Shown: positions 48,607-57,944, numbered from the stretch's first letter. The stretch is 64,000 nt of DNA from Cedecea colo (GCF_011808225.1 NZ_SOYS01000009.1:145965-209964), one strand, 5' to 3'. The notes: generated by a model from the letters alone, not told the origin. Numbers and translations are program-made.

Positions 48607-51534
48607 ATGAAGAAATCACGTATCAGCCAGCATGGCACATTGCTGGTGGCATTAACCTCTGCGCAGGGATTGCTGGCAACGCCGGCCCTCGCGGTGAGCG
48701 ACTATACCATAACCGCCTCTCAGTCAGACATTCAGATCTCTAACGATTATGTCTCCATTCACATAACCGATCTGAGCACCGTCACCGGTGAACAGATGCC
48801 TGCGCTTTCCGTTATGCAGAACGTGCTCGTCGGCACGCTGGAAAATGCCGGTATTATTACCAGCACTGACTCTTCTGCGCTGAACGTTGACGGATCTATT
48901 GATAACATTAACAACTCGGGTGTGATTGGAAGCAACGGGAATGCCGCAGATTCCGTTTATCTCAGTGTAACAAGTCAAGTCGGTGCGCTGGTGAATAGCG
49001 GTACTATCACCGGCTCAACGAACAACCTCTATACCGGTTCAAATAGCGCTGCTATTAACAACGCCGGAGTCATTAACAGCCTGACGAATACACAGAGTGG
49101 TACGATCGATGGTTATACGGCGATCAACAACACCGGCCAAATTGATGTACTGAATAACGCTGGCACCATTCGCATGAATAATAATAGTTCAGGTTATTAT
49201 TACCAGACTGCCGCAGTGTTAAATCAGGGTACTATCGCTACATTTAATAATACCGGTCTGATTGATAGCAACAACTCCAGTAACAACTATAACGAATCAG
49301 CCGTACTTAACCAAGGTACAATTAACACGCTGATCAACGATGGTACTATTACCAGCAATTACATTGCCGTGCAAAACCAGGGTGCGATTGGTACGTTCAC
49401 CAATAATGGTGAAATCAGCGGCGCTGTTGTGGGTGTTTATAATAACCATTACAATAACAACTCCATTAATACTGCTAACGGTGATATTGTTAATAACGGG
49501 TTGATTAGCAGCGCTACCTACGCTATTTACAATGATGATTACGGTAATACGGATACATCCGTTAATATCGTTAACACCGGCAGGATTACCGGCAATAATT
49601 ACGCCATCCGCAATGGCGCTTACGGTAATACCTCCGCCACGCCTATGACAATCGTCAACAGCGGTATCATTAAAGGTAATATTTCAAATTCCAGCTCTTT
49701 GCCGTTAATCATCGAAGGCGGCAATGACAAAGCCGGTATTCTGACCGGCATTAATGGCGTTGGGCAAATCGAAAATCTGAACGGCGATGTGATTTTCAGC
49801 ACGGGCCGCCTGCTGCTTGATGACCATATCATGACCAACGGAACCGTCAATAACAATGCGGCATCGCTGCAAATCAACAACAACATCGAAATTACCGGTA
49901 ACTATCATCAGGGCAGCAATGCGGCACTGATCGTCGGCGTCGCTGACACGGCGGTGGCTAACGGCTCTTCTGCCGATACCGGCTATGGCCGTCTGATAGT
50001 GAGCGGTTCTGCGAACATTGACGCAGGTTCAGGCGTTAGCCTGGCCCGTACCGGTAATACATACCAGTTCGCCGCCGGTCAGCGCTATGTAGTCATCGAT
50101 GCTAACAGCACCGATACTAATTACAATGCGGGTCAGTTACGCTACCAGGCCGCGGGTTATGCTGGTGCAGCAACGGGTTCAACCTATAACGCGGACGGTC
50201 ATAGCGCGCTGGTTGTGACGCTGCAAGAACCTGTCACGCCGCCGCCAACCACGACGCCAACGGATCCGGCAACGCCAGTGACGCCGACTCAGCCGGACCC
50301 GGATCCAACGGCACCAACGGACCCGACAACGCCAGGGACTTCCGACCCGACACCAACCGCGCCGACCACGCCAACAACGCCGGAACCAACCGCCAAACCG
50401 GGCTGGGCAACCATTCCGAACGCCACGGCAGCGCTGGGCGGCCTGGGCCACTATTCGGGCATTTCTCCGCAGTTGCTTGAGCTGTATAACGCCTCGCTGG
50501 CGATTGCAGACCAAAAAGAAGCAAACCGTGTGGGCGAGCGTCTCTCTGCGAGCCAGAATATTAACACCAGCACCGCGACTAACGTTGCAACCATGACGGC
50601 CATGTCTGTTGTTACCACTCATATGGACACCGCCCGCAATCCGCAAACGGCGGGCTTAAGCGGCGTATCAACGGGTGATGCCTACAGCGACTGGATCCTC
50701 TGGGGTCAGCCGTTCGGTGGTTATGCCCGTCAGGACAGCACCAGCAATGTCAGCGGCTACAGCGCGAAATTCGGTGGTCTGATCATCGGTGCTGACCGTG
50801 CGCTGGGCGACAACTGGCGCGTAGGCGGCGCGGTTAACTACAGCAATACTTCTGTTCACGGTAAAGATAACCTGAGCGGCAACACCTCGACCGCCGATAA
50901 CTACGGTCTGATTGGCTATGCAGGTTACACCGGTAATCCGTGGTATGTGAATTTGTCTGCCGGCGTTAACCGTCAGAACTATGATTCTATCCGCCGCGCA
51001 GACTTCACCGGCTTCTCCGGTAGCGCTCAGGGTAAATTCAACGGTCAGTCTATCACGTTGCAAAGTGAATTCGGTTATCCACTCACGCTGCCTGCTGAAG
51101 TGATTGTCACGCCGCTGGCTGCCCTGGCTTATAGCTATCAGCATGTTGACGGCTACAATGAAACCGGTGGCAACGGCATGGCGCTGGACGTGAGTTCAAG
51201 CCATACGCAGTCTGTAGAGAGCAATATCGGCGCACGGCTGGAAAAAACCTTCGACACCGGTCTGGGTAACCTGACGCCGTACGCTCAGGTGTCATGGATT
51301 CATCAGTACGACAACAACGAAACCCGCAGCACCGCAACCTACGCTGCCGACACCGTTGGCGAAACGAGTTTCACCTCCAGAGGTGTCGCACCGGTTGAGG
51401 ATATGGCTGGCGTGGCTATCGGCAGCACCCTGTATGACGCTAACGATTTGAGCCTCGACGCACGTTACGATCTGCAGGCGGGCGAGCGTTACCAGGCACA
51501 TACCTTCAGCCTGCGTTTACGCAAGATGTTCTAA
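48607..51534 (+). CDS. Large autotransporter with Asn-rich passenger
   Basis: The 975-residue type V secretion protein has a signal peptide (about 1-29, ending TPALA), a passenger of beta-helix-like repeats rich in N, G, T and S (about 30-540; motifs like INNAGVINSL, VLNQGTI, TFNNTGLI recur about every 20 residues), a proline/threonine linker with repeated PTDP-type units (about 542-598), and a 12-strand autotransporter barrel from about 690 ending in aromatic F (RLRKMF). Such proteins act as adhesins or self-associating coats. A GACGGAACACC lies before the ATG. It is a gene not found here in E. coli. Confidence 0.88.
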   Translation: MKKSRISQHGTLLVALTSAQGLLATPALAVSDYTITASQSDIQISNDYVSIHITDLSTVTGEQMPALSVMQNVLVGTLENAGIITSTDSSALNVDGSIDNINNSGVIGSNGNAADSVYLSVTSQVGALVNSGTITGSTNNLYTGSNSAAINNAGVINSLTNTQSGTIDGYTAINNTGQIDVLNNAGTIRMNNNSSGYYYQTAAVLNQGTIATFNNTGLIDSNNSSNNYNESAVLNQGTINTLINDGTITSNYIAVQNQGAIGTFTNNGEISGAVVGVYNNHYNNNSINTANGDIVNNGLISSATYAIYNDDYGNTDTSVNIVNTGRITGNNYAIRNGAYGNTSATPMTIVNSGIIKGNISNSSSLPLIIEGGNDKAGILTGINGVGQIENLNGDVIFSTGRLLLDDHIMTNGTVNNNAASLQINNNIEITGNYHQGSNAALIVGVADTAVANGSSADTGYGRLIVSGSANIDAGSGVSLARTGNTYQFAAGQRYVVIDANSTDTNYNAGQLRYQAAGYAGAATGSTYNADGHSALVVTLQEPVTPPPTTTPTDPATPVTPTQPDPDPTAPTDPTTPGTSDPTPTAPTTPTTPEPTAKPGWATIPNATAALGGLGHYSGISPQLLELYNASLAIADQKEANRVGERLSASQNINTSTATNVATMTAMSVVTTHMDTARNPQTAGLSGVSTGDAYSDWILWGQPFGGYARQDSTSNVSGYSAKFGGLIIGADRALGDNWRVGGAVNYSNTSVHGKDNLSGNTSTADNYGLIGYAGYTGNPWYVNLSAGVNRQNYDSIRRADFTGFSGSAQGKFNGQSITLQSEFGYPLTLPAEVIVTPLAALAYSYQHVDGYNETGGNGMALDVSSSHTQSVESNIGARLEKTFDTGLGNLTPYAQVSWIHQYDNNETRSTATYAADTVGETSFTSRGVAPVEDMAGVAIGSTLYDANDLSLDARYDLQAGERYQAHTFSLRLRKMF

Positions 51535-51557
51535 CTGAGTTGAACAAAAGCGATACG

Positions 51558-51585
51558 CAACGGGGCCATTAAGGCCCCATTTAGC
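51558..51585 (+). terminator. Terminator after the autotransporter
   Basis: GGGGCC-ATTAA-GGCCCC, 24 bases after the stop codon, followed by ATTTAG. A near copy of it recurs at 51722. Confidence 0.7.
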
Positions 51586-51591
51586 TTGTTG

Positions 51592-51627
51592 ACAAAGAAG
51601 GAAAAAGCGTGATTTTTCCTTCTTTGT
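51592..51627. repeat. 15-bp perfect inverted repeat
   Basis: ACAAAGAAGGAAAAA pairs perfectly with TTTTTCCTTCTTTGT around a 6-base loop (GCGTGA). It is a very stable hairpin 58 bases after the autotransporter stop, near a 10-bp palindrome (GAAAATCAAT/ATTGATTTTC, 51639-51660). Confidence 0.85.
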
Positions 51628-51721
51628 GGTTATCTGTCGAAAATCAATCAATTGATTTTCCTGTTAATTTTATGATGACATCTTTCTGAACTTCTTACGT
51701 TATGAGGTTTGTCATCAGTCT

Positions 51722-51750
51722 CAACGGGACCATTAAGGCCCCGTTTTTTT
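51722..51750 (+). terminator. Second copy of the GGRCC-ATTAA-GGCCCC terminator
   Basis: CGGG-A-CC ATTAA GG-C-CCCG, one mismatch in the stem, followed by seven T's. It lies 164 bases after the near-identical hairpin at 51558, so the region carries a duplicated terminator. Confidence 0.8.
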
Positions 51751-51800
51751 GCACATTTGAATTTCTGCCGTATCCGACAGATAGTAAGGGTTTTGGCGAC

Positions 51801-52430
51801 ATGCGAAACCTTATGACCTCCACTCTCTTAAAAAGCGCAGCGCTGGTTTTGCTGACGATCCTCGTCTGGACCGGCATCAATGCCGGGGACAAAATAACCT
51901 GGCTGATGGAAGTCACGCCGGTGACGATCGTCGTGCCCATACTGTGGGCCACCTATGCGCGCTATTCGTTAACACCGCTGCTTTATACGCTGATATTTTT
52001 TCACGCCATCATCCTGATGATTGGCGGTCAGTACACCTACGCCAAAGTGCCGATCGGTTTTGACGTGCAGGCCTGGCTTGGGCTAAGCCGCAACCCTTAC
52101 GATAAACTCGGCCATTTTTTCCAGGGGCTGGTTCCGGCGCTGGCAGCCAGAGAAATCCTTATTCGAGGCCAGTACGTGCGCGGGCGCAAAATGCCTGGGT
52201 TCGTGGTGTGCTGCATTGCGCTGGCGATCAGCGCCTTTTATGAGCTCATTGAGTGGTGGGTGGCGCTGGCGCTGGGCCAGGGCGCCGACCTTTTCCTCGG
52301 TACTCAGGGCGATCCGTGGGATACCCAGTCGGATATGTTTTGCGCCCTGCTGGGTGCGCTTACCACGGTCATCTTTCTGGCGGGTTATCATCAACGTCAG
52401 CTTACTAGCCTTTTACAACAACGCGATTAG
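51801..52430 (+). CDS. YjdF-like membrane protein (DUF2238)
   Basis: The 209-residue inner-membrane protein matches E. coli YjdF (DUF2238): TTWLLEV-like motif near 32, [19 protein letters not shown] (about 95-114), [20 protein letters not shown] (about 145-164) and [13 protein letters not shown]. About six membrane segments. Function unknown. The ATG at 51801 (MRNLM) is chosen over the one at 51702, since the latter lies upstream of the T-run terminator; no strong ribosome site is seen. Overlaps the end of yedJ by 4 bases, convergent. Confidence 0.8.
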   Translation: MRNLMTSTLLKSAALVLLTILVWTGINAGDKITWLMEVTPVTIVVPILWATYARYSLTPLLYTLIFFHAIILMIGGQYTYAKVPIGFDVQAWLGLSRNPYDKLGHFFQGLVPALAAREILIRGQYVRGRKMPGFVVCCIALAISAFYELIEWWVALALGQGADLFLGTQGDPWDTQSDMFCALLGALTTVIFLAGYHQRQLTSLLQQRD

Positions 52431-53122
52431 CGCAGAGGAGAGAACCGTTCAATCACGCCGTGGTCGAGGTGATGGTAATCTCCTTTTAGTTCGGCACACA
52501 GCTTTGCCATATAATGCACCAGAAAATCGGCATTGTGGCGGGCCAGCTCGCGGCCCGCTTCGGTTTGCATCGTCTGCGGTAGTTTCAGCAGCTTTTGCTG
52601 AAAATGGTCGAGCGCATAGCGGGTGTCGTCTAACTCACGCTGCCCGGCAAGCGGATCTTCGCTATCAAACAACGGGCGTCCCAGCGCACCGGAGGTGTAA
52701 AACACGCGGGCAAGACCAATTGCGCCCAGCGATTCAAGCCGATCGGCATCCTGGACAATTTTCGCTTCCAGCGTTTGTGGCGCTATGCCCGCGCTAAAGC
52801 TATGGGCATGAACGGCGTGACCCACCGCGTCATACATTTCGTGTGGGAAATCAGGAAAGTGGATATCGAGGATACGTAACGTTTCAAGAGCGGCCTGAGC
52901 AGAGGCCAGATGACGCTCCGGATGATTTTTAGGCAGATTTACAACGTCATGAAAATAACAGGCGGTAAGCACCACTAAACGATTGGCTTCCGTGCCTTCC
53001 ATAATCCGCTGAGCTGTTTTCCAGACGCGATGAAAATGCGCAACATCATGCGCTTTATCATCCTGCAGCCAGTTGCCTTGCAGGTATTGTTCAAAACGCG
53101 CTTGCCAGCGGGCTATCGGCAT
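52427..53122 (-). CDS. yedJ: YedJ, HD-domain phosphohydrolase
   Basis: The 231-residue HD-superfamily protein matches E. coli YedJ (also 231 aa). The HD metal sites are visible: [10 protein letters not shown] (about 25-34), YFHDVV (about 58-63), and AHSFSAG (about 103-109) with [10 protein letters not shown] (about 120-129). Start at 53120-53122 ([10 protein letters not shown]) has GAGGAG 5 bases upstream; the longer frame is rejected. Substrate not known. Downstream (convergent) is a yjdF-like gene absent here in E. coli. Confidence 0.93.
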   Translation of the reverse strand: MPIARWQARFEQYLQGNWLQDDKAHDVAHFHRVWKTAQRIMEGTEANRLVVLTACYFHDVVNLPKNHPERHLASAQAALETLRILDIHFPDFPHEMYDAVGHAVHAHSFSAGIAPQTLEAKIVQDADRLESLGAIGLARVFYTSGALGRPLFDSEDPLAGQRELDDTRYALDHFQQKLLKLPQTMQTEAGRELARHNADFLVHYMAKLCAELKGDYHHLDHGVIERFSPLR

Positions 53123-53186
53123 ATGTACTCCTCGTTTCGTTGTAAACTCCGCATCTGTATGAGTACAGGCCCTGGTGGCCGACATT

Positions 53187-53459
53187 TTATTCGCGATGAT
53201 AATCGCTGCGCGGGCGCGTAAACCAGGCAACCCAGCCAAGCACCGCGGCCACCGAACCCAGCACCAGCAATCCCATTAACGCCCCCAGCAATTTTCCGCC
53301 CAACGAACCCATATCGCCGCCAGTAACGCCGCTGACGACCCAAAAGTAGCGCGCCAGCGCCCAGACAATATAGAAACAAAATCCATAAAACAGCCACAGC
53401 GCTATTTTTCCACCCGGCGTGCGGGTTGGTTGCGCATCCTTAACGTTCGACATAGCCAT
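53187..53459 (-). CDS. Small two-helix membrane protein, unrecognised
   Basis: The 90-residue protein has a short polar N-terminus ([16 protein letters not shown]) and two or three hydrophobic segments (about 19-40 and 54-80), ending in a charged tail [10 protein letters not shown] do not recognise a family. The start is uncertain: ATG at 53457-53459 or the next one two codons on. It is 64 bases upstream of yedJ, on the same strand, so may share a transcript. Confidence 0.6.
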   Translation of the reverse strand: MAMSNVKDAQPTRTPGGKIALWLFYGFCFYIVWALARYFWVVSGVTGGDMGSLGGKLLGALMGLLVLGSVAAVLGWVAWFTRPRSDYHRE

Positions 53460-53747
53460 CTCAGCTCAAAAAACACAGGGATGACGGTGGTGTTACCGTC
53501 CTTATAACGTGACTTTTATCACATCTTTATGGCAAATCAACAGCCAGAACGATGATTTTTGTCTGAAACATATAAATGAAGAATATAAGTGAGTTAAAAA
53601 CAGCCAATGTAAATAATTGTGCGGGCCCGGCGCACTTGTGACTCCTGTCGTTGAAGTGATTTTTATTAAGTGCTTGAATAATGGCTCGGCAAGAATCTCC
53701 CCGGTATGTTCAGTTCTGTTCAAACGATGACTTTGCGAGCAAGAAAC

Positions 53748-54545
53748 ATGATTAAGTGGCCCTGGAAAATAAGTGATTCATCCACTGTCGCAGCTTTGCC
53801 GTGGGAGCAGGCTTTCGCTATTCCCGTGCTGGCAGCGCTCACCCCTGTTGAACAACAAAAACTTATCCGTCTTGCTGACCGTTTTTTACAGCAAAAACGG
53901 CTGGTTCCGCTGCAGGGTTTCGAACTGGACGAGTTGAAAAGTGCCCGTATCGCACTGCTGTTCTGCCTTCCGGTGATGGAGCTTGGCCTGGAATGGCTGG
54001 ATGGTTTCCATGAAATACTCGTCTACCCCGCTCCTTTTGTGGTGGATGACGAATGGCAGGATGATATTGGTCTGGTGCATAACCAGCGTATGGTTCAGTC
54101 AGGGCAAAGCTGGCAGCAAGGGCCCGTCGTACTGAACTGGCTGGATGTGCAAGACTCCTTTGACGCCTCGGGTTTTAATCTGATTATCCATGAGGTCGCC
54201 CATAAGCTTGATATGCGCAATGGCGATCGCGCAAGCGGCGTGCCGCTGATTGCCCTGCGGGACGTTGCAGCATGGGAACACGATCTTCATGCCGCCATGA
54301 ACATCATTCAGGACGAAATCGATCTGGTGGGTGAGAACGCCGTCAGTATTGATGCTTACGCTGCGACCGAACCTGCGGAATGCTTCGCGGTGCTTTCAGA
54401 ATATTTCTTTAGTGCGCCAGAGCTGTTTGCGCCGCGCTTCTCATCCCTTTACCAGCGGTTTCGCATGTTCTATGGTCAGGACCCGCTTCAGCGCCTGCGC
54501 AGAAACGAAAACCCTCATGAATCTGGCGGTAAAACGGTGCATTAA
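53748..54545 (+). CDS. mtfA: MtfA peptidase, Mlc titration factor
   Basis: The 265-residue protein matches E. coli MtfA (YeeI). It is a metallopeptidase that binds the repressor Mlc and so relieves ptsG repression; the HEVAHKLD motif (about 149-156, zinc His) and the downstream Glu of [12 protein letters not shown] (about 210-221) show the gluzincin-like site. Start at 53748 (MIKWPWK) equals the homologue. It precedes tRNA-Asn as in E. coli. Confidence 0.95.
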   Translation: MIKWPWKISDSSTVAALPWEQAFAIPVLAALTPVEQQKLIRLADRFLQQKRLVPLQGFELDELKSARIALLFCLPVMELGLEWLDGFHEILVYPAPFVVDDEWQDDIGLVHNQRMVQSGQSWQQGPVVLNWLDVQDSFDASGFNLIIHEVAHKLDMRNGDRASGVPLIALRDVAAWEHDLHAAMNIIQDEIDLVGENAVSIDAYAATEPAECFAVLSEYFFSAPELFAPRFSSLYQRFRMFYGQDPLQRLRRNENPHESGGKTVH

Positions 54546-54645
54546 TTCGACAAGTTGATTTTAATTTGCTCATTTGAATCAACATGTTATTTTAACCGTT
54601 GACTCTATTTAAGCGCGAGGCTACTATTCGTCTCGTTCACACGAT

Positions 54646-54721
54646 TCCTCTGTAGTTCAGTCGGTAGAACGGCGGACTGTTAATCCGTATGTCACTGGTT
54701 CGAGTCCAGTCAGAGGAGCCA
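54646..54721 (+). tRNA. tRNA-Asn (anticodon GTT)
   Basis: Seventy-six bases with TCCTCTG acceptor, anticodon GTT (CTGTTAA loop), GTTCGAG T-loop and encoded CCA; nearly identical to E. coli asn tRNAs. Such tRNA genes are a classic attachment site of P4-type integrases (for example the Yersinia HPI), and an integrase stub begins 180 bases downstream. Confidence 0.97.
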
Positions 54722-54729
54722 ATTTAAAG

Positions 54730-54760
54730 AAACCAGATGTCTACTGACGTCTGGTTTTTT
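54730..54760 (+). terminator. Terminator of tRNA-Asn
   Basis: AAACCAGA and TCTGGTTT enclose TGTCTACTGACG, followed by TTTT, 9 bases after the tRNA end. Confidence 0.85.
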
Positions 54761-54900
54761 GCTTTCTATCAATTGGTTATCCCTTCCGGTTTGTCTACAC
54801 ACGCCCACTAAAAAACACTCGAAGCTACACCCCTTTGCTGGTAAAAATGCTGGTAACGCTGGTTCGGTTTTTCTTTTACCAGCATTCGGAGGGAAACGTC

Positions 54901-54969
54901 ATGCCACTTACTGATACTAAAGTAAAAAATGCCAAGCCATCAGAAAAGGCGGTAAAGCTCACTGACGGT
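54901..54969 (+). pseudogene. P4-type integrase, first 23 codons only
   Basis: MPLTDTKVKNAKPSEKAVKL is the standard N-terminal arm-binding start of P4-family tyrosine integrases (about 400 aa, DUF4102). GGAGGG lies 7 bases before the ATG. After TDG the sequence changes abruptly into a TnpB-like C-terminus in the same frame, so the catalytic part is gone. The place right after tRNA-Asn marks this as the left edge of a former integrative element. Confidence 0.8.
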
Positions 54970-55125
54970 ATTGATGCTGAAAGTTCACGGACTAAAGCAT
55001 GTAACCTATTGGCGGCAGGGCTTGCCGTCACTGCCTGTGGAGGTGAGGTGGTAAAACACCCTCCGATGAAGCAGGAACTCTAAGTCAGCAACGGCTGGGA
55101 AGTCAACGTCTGGTCTTTTTTTAAA
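54970..55125 (+). pseudogene. 3' end of an IS200/IS605-type tnpB with its RNA scaffold region
   Basis: In frame with the integrase stub the peptide continues ESSRTKACNLLAAGLAVTAC, then GGEVVKHPPMKQEL and stop at 55083. The AAGLAVTACG and MKQE blocks are typical of the variable C-terminal tail of IS200/IS605 TnpB proteins, whose DNA also encodes the 3' end of the guide-type omega RNA; the following TCAGCAACGGCTGGGAAGTC resembles the RNA scaffold before the element's right end. Only about 40 codons remain, so no nuclease is made. The family call is from remembered tail patterns and needs alignment. Confidence 0.6.
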
Positions 55126-55444
55126 AGGGCTTAGCACAAACATTTGTGATTAGAAAAGCAGAAATCATCTGGAGTTCAACAAATGCAATTATTCCCTCTC
55201 CGGTTGAAGTTTCCCGGCAGGATTGTTTGATGACCTAAGTGTAGATCACATATTTGTAGCCTTGGCTCTTTTATCAACGGGGAAGCAGGTCAATATAAAT
55301 TTATAGCCGCATCCATATTGATGATTATTTATTTTATGCACGAACATCTTAAAGAATATGATTGTTTCTCGCTCATGTTTTTGTAGCTTTTAGTCATTTG
55401 TCATAGCTTCTATTTTAATAATCAAATAAAATCATAATGCTTTT
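55126..55444. other. AT-rich gap with no recognisable gene
   Basis: About 320 bases between the tnpB relic and the pilV stop. No open frame resembles a protein; no recombinase gene or clear repeated recombination sites of a shufflon are seen. It is probably deletion debris. Confidence 0.4.
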
Positions 55445-56657
55445 TTATTGACAGCCAGTCAGGTAAATTTTAGAACCGCTCATAGAGCCACTATTACTAC
55501 CACTGACAGAATCATCTACCGCAATCGCTTTTCCGGTTGTACCTGGGGAACAGGAACAATCATTTGTTATAGAATTTTTTAAAACACAGGTAGAACTGGT
55601 CGTAACACCACCATTTACATAGGATTGTTGCATATACCAGCCACTAACTTTTGTTGCCCCGGAAGCACTGGCCCATTTAGAATTTACACAAGACAGTAAT
55701 CCCCCTGTGCTGCTTTTTCCCTGTAAGCCATTAGGGGAACATGAAGCACCTTCCGTCGCGGTTCCACTAATCTGCAGGAACTCCCCTGTTGTCATTCGGC
55801 CAGTAGAGACAACAGTCGCACCTTTGATCTGAGCAGATGATGTAATGTTACCTGTTGCATTTATTGCGCCATAAGCATCTAAGCCTTTTTGTGCATTGAT
55901 ATTTCCACTAAAAGTAGCATTTCCGCCTGTATATAATGTCCCGTTGTTATATATACTACCGCCCGGATTGGTGTAAATATTATCAAGGTAAGAAGTACCG
56001 GAGTTAAAAATTTGTCCCGCAGTCCCTCCGTTAATCACAAGTTTTAGACTTTGCATTTCTTTATTAGCATACACATAATCCCCCGTAACAAATTTACTGG
56101 TAATTTGATTGCCAACATTGATGTTTTGAGCAACTTGAAGACTATTCATAGATCCAGATTGAGCATTAATATTACCGAAAGAATCTAATGTTCCTTTTGT
56201 ATTGCCTCCCCATGTTAAAGAGTTTTGAACAATAGCGTATCCCGCTGTTACTGTACCTGTAATTTTAGAATTCCCAGTTGCATTTAAATTTTTTGCACTG
56301 ACATCCCCTGCTACAGTAGCACTCCCCGTTGCTGAAAGATTTTTAAGGTTATTTATATCTCGCCCGCCCATATTTAAATCACCCGTCATAGGTAACGTCC
56401 CGTCACGGCGAAGATAAACAGAATACAGAGCACTGCTGTAACCCACACGGTAAGCCAGTAAGCCGCTGTCGCTAATGTTTTTATAATCTGCTGCCTGTTC
56501 AGTCCATTGCCCACTATATCCGGAAACTTTATCTGTTGTTTTCGTCATGCCACTGTCAACGCCCGCTGCTTGCATAGCTTTGCCTAACAGGTCATAACGT
56601 ACCTTATCCCCTTCTTTCCACTGCGTGGTGGTGGTAATAAGCCCGTCTATAACATAG
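55445..56657 (-). pseudogene. pilV: PilV minor pilin/adhesin, 5' end cut off by an IS
   Basis: Reading minus-strand, about 404 codons encode a type IVB minor pilin with alternating short-repeat beta structure (DGTLPMTGDLNMGGRDINNL, then NATGN-type units) and a Cys-rich C-terminus (CSPNG, CVNSKW, CVLKNS, CSCSPG, LTGCQ), as in the R64/ICE PilV that tips thin pili and picks recipients. The signal and pilin helix are missing: at 56658 the frame runs into the inverted repeat of the IS. No other pil genes or rci remain, so it is a remnant. Confidence 0.75.
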
Positions 56658-56736
56658 TGACCCTGACCCAAAATCCTGCGCCATTCAGAAACAGAATTCC
56701 GGCATGATCTACACTCCCTGAACGGAGGTGGTGCCG

Positions 56737-57003
56737 ATGAAAAAATCACGATTCACCGAAGAACAGATTGTCTTTGCTCTGAAGCAGGCCGAACTGGGTA
56801 CGCCGGTGCCTGAGGTCTGCCGTAAACTGGGCATTTCCGATGCCACGTTCTATACGTGGCGCAAGAAATACGGCGGAATTTCCCCTTCAGAACTGAAACA
56901 CATGCGACAGCTTGAGGAAGAGAATCTCAGGCTGAAGAAACTGGTTGCCGATCTGAGTCTCGACAAAGCCATGCTGCAGGATGTGCTGGCAAAAAAGAAC
57001 TGA
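56737..57003 (+). CDS. IS3-family transposase OrfA
   Basis: The 88-residue protein starts MKKSRFTEEQIVFALKQAEL and has a helix-turn-helix (VCRKLGISDATFYTWRKKYG, about 29-48) and a leucine zipper (about 58-86). It binds the IS ends. GGAGGTGGT precedes the ATG. Ends at TGA 57001-57003, just after the A6G slippery site at 56991-56997. Confidence 0.94.
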   Translation: MKKSRFTEEQIVFALKQAELGTPVPEVCRKLGISDATFYTWRKKYGGISPSELKHMRQLEEENLRLKKLVADLSLDKAMLQDVLAKKN

Positions 57004-57845
57004 CGCTGGCACGCCTGCGCGAGTGGGGCCGGGACCTGCAGGCACGCTACGGGGCCAGCGAGAGGCAGGTCTGTTTTGCGCTTCAGGTCAGCCACAGCTC
57101 TTTCCGCTACCGTTCTGTGGCGGCAGACGACAGTGCGCTACGCCTGCGTATCAGGGAGATCACCGAAACCCGGGTCCACTATGGTTACCGCAGGGTTCAC
57201 GTCATGCTCAGGCGGGAGGGCTGGCGAGATAATCATAAACGCATTTATCGGCTCTATAGCGAGCAGGGGCTCTCCCTGCGTCTCAAACGTCCACGCCGGA
57301 ATAAATCGGCACAGCGTCGACAACCCCAGCCTCAGGGGTTGTACCCAAATCATGTCTGGGGCATGGACTTTGTCTCTGACGCATTATTTGACGGGCGTCG
57401 GTTACGTCTGCTGACGGTCATTGATCTTTACACACGCGAATGTCTGGGGATCTGCGTGGATCAGAATCTGCGCTCAACCGAGGTTGCAGAAATGCTGAAC
57501 ACCATTGCGCTCAGACGCCCTTTACCACAATTGCTGAAAACCGATAACGGCTCTGAATTTGCAGGAAAAATGCTGGACAAGTGGGTGTATGAACGAGGGA
57601 TCCGTATAGACTTCTCACGCCCCGGAACACCCACGGACAATGCCACGGTGGAGTCGTTCAATGGCAGGCTGCGGCAGGAATGTCTGAATGAGAATTGGTT
57701 TATGTCCTTGGAGGATGCGCGGTGCAAAATCGAGGCTTGGCGCATACACTATAACCAGAGACGTCCCCATTCTGCACTGGGCTGGATGACGCCATCTGAA
57801 TTCGCTGAGAAGTCTGGCGGTTGCCAGAATATGCAGCCAACATGA
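56997..57845 (+). CDS. IS3-family transposase OrfB, made by -1 frameshift
   Basis: In the -1 frame the product continues ELTLARLREWGRDLQARYGA and holds the DDE integrase domain: GMDFVSDAL (Asp, about residue 122), TDNGSEF (Asp, about 182) and the Glu in NATVESFNGRLRQ (about 217). There is no ATG of its own, so OrfAB is likely made by -1 slippage at A AAA AAG, as in most IS3 elements. The frame is intact to its TGA. Confidence 0.9.
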   Translation, partial: ELTLARLREWGRDLQARYGASERQVCFALQVSHSSFRYRSVAADDSALRLRIREITETRVHYGYRRVHVMLRREGWRDNHKRIYRLYSEQGLSLRLKRPRRNKSAQRRQPQPQGLYPNHVWGMDFVSDALFDGRRLRLLTVIDLYTRECLGICVDQNLRSTEVAEMLNTIALRRPLPQLLKTDNGSEFAGKMLDKWVYERGIRIDFSRPGTPTDNATVESFNGRLRQECLNENWFMSLEDARCKIEAWRIHYNQRRPHSALGWMTPSEFAEKSGGCQNMQPT

Positions 57846-57893
57846 AGCCGGTTATTCCTGATTATGACTGGAGCATATTTTGGGTCAGGGTCA

Positions 57894-57944
57894 ACAAACC
57901 GACATTACTAACTGAGGGTTGTATCTAATACTGGGGGCAGGTCA
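57894..57944 (+). mobile_element. Relic right end of another IS3-family element
   Basis: Fifty-one bases between the intact IS and the broken lipoprotein gene end in CTGGGGGCAGGTCA; the complement TGACCTGCCCCCAG is a typical IS3-family terminal repeat. Only this end is left. Its outer edge falls exactly where homology of the two lipoprotein copies stops (57945), so this IS truncated the gene first and the intact IS came later. Confidence 0.6.

Larger units (their letters stand above)
56658..57893 (+). mobile_element. IS3-family insertion sequence (about 1236 bp, IS407-like group)
   Basis: A perfect 17-bp inverted repeat TGACCCTGACCCAAAAT (56658-56674) and its complement (57877-57893) bound two transposase frames. 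OrfA and OrfB are separated by a -1 shift at A6G. Flanks are CATAG before and ACAAA after; no 3- or 4-bp direct repeat is present, so this copy marks a recombination junction rather than a simple insertion. Both frames look intact. Confidence 0.92.

Noticed and set aside
50179..51144. Minus-strand open frames opposite the autotransporter linker and barrel
   Set aside because: They are antisense to a clear autotransporter barrel and rich in Arg/Trp from the reversed PT linker; no ribosome sites.
55126..56657. Active shufflon next to pilV
   Set aside because: Only one C-terminal segment is present, and I see neither inverted 19-bp crossover repeats nor an rci recombinase gene.
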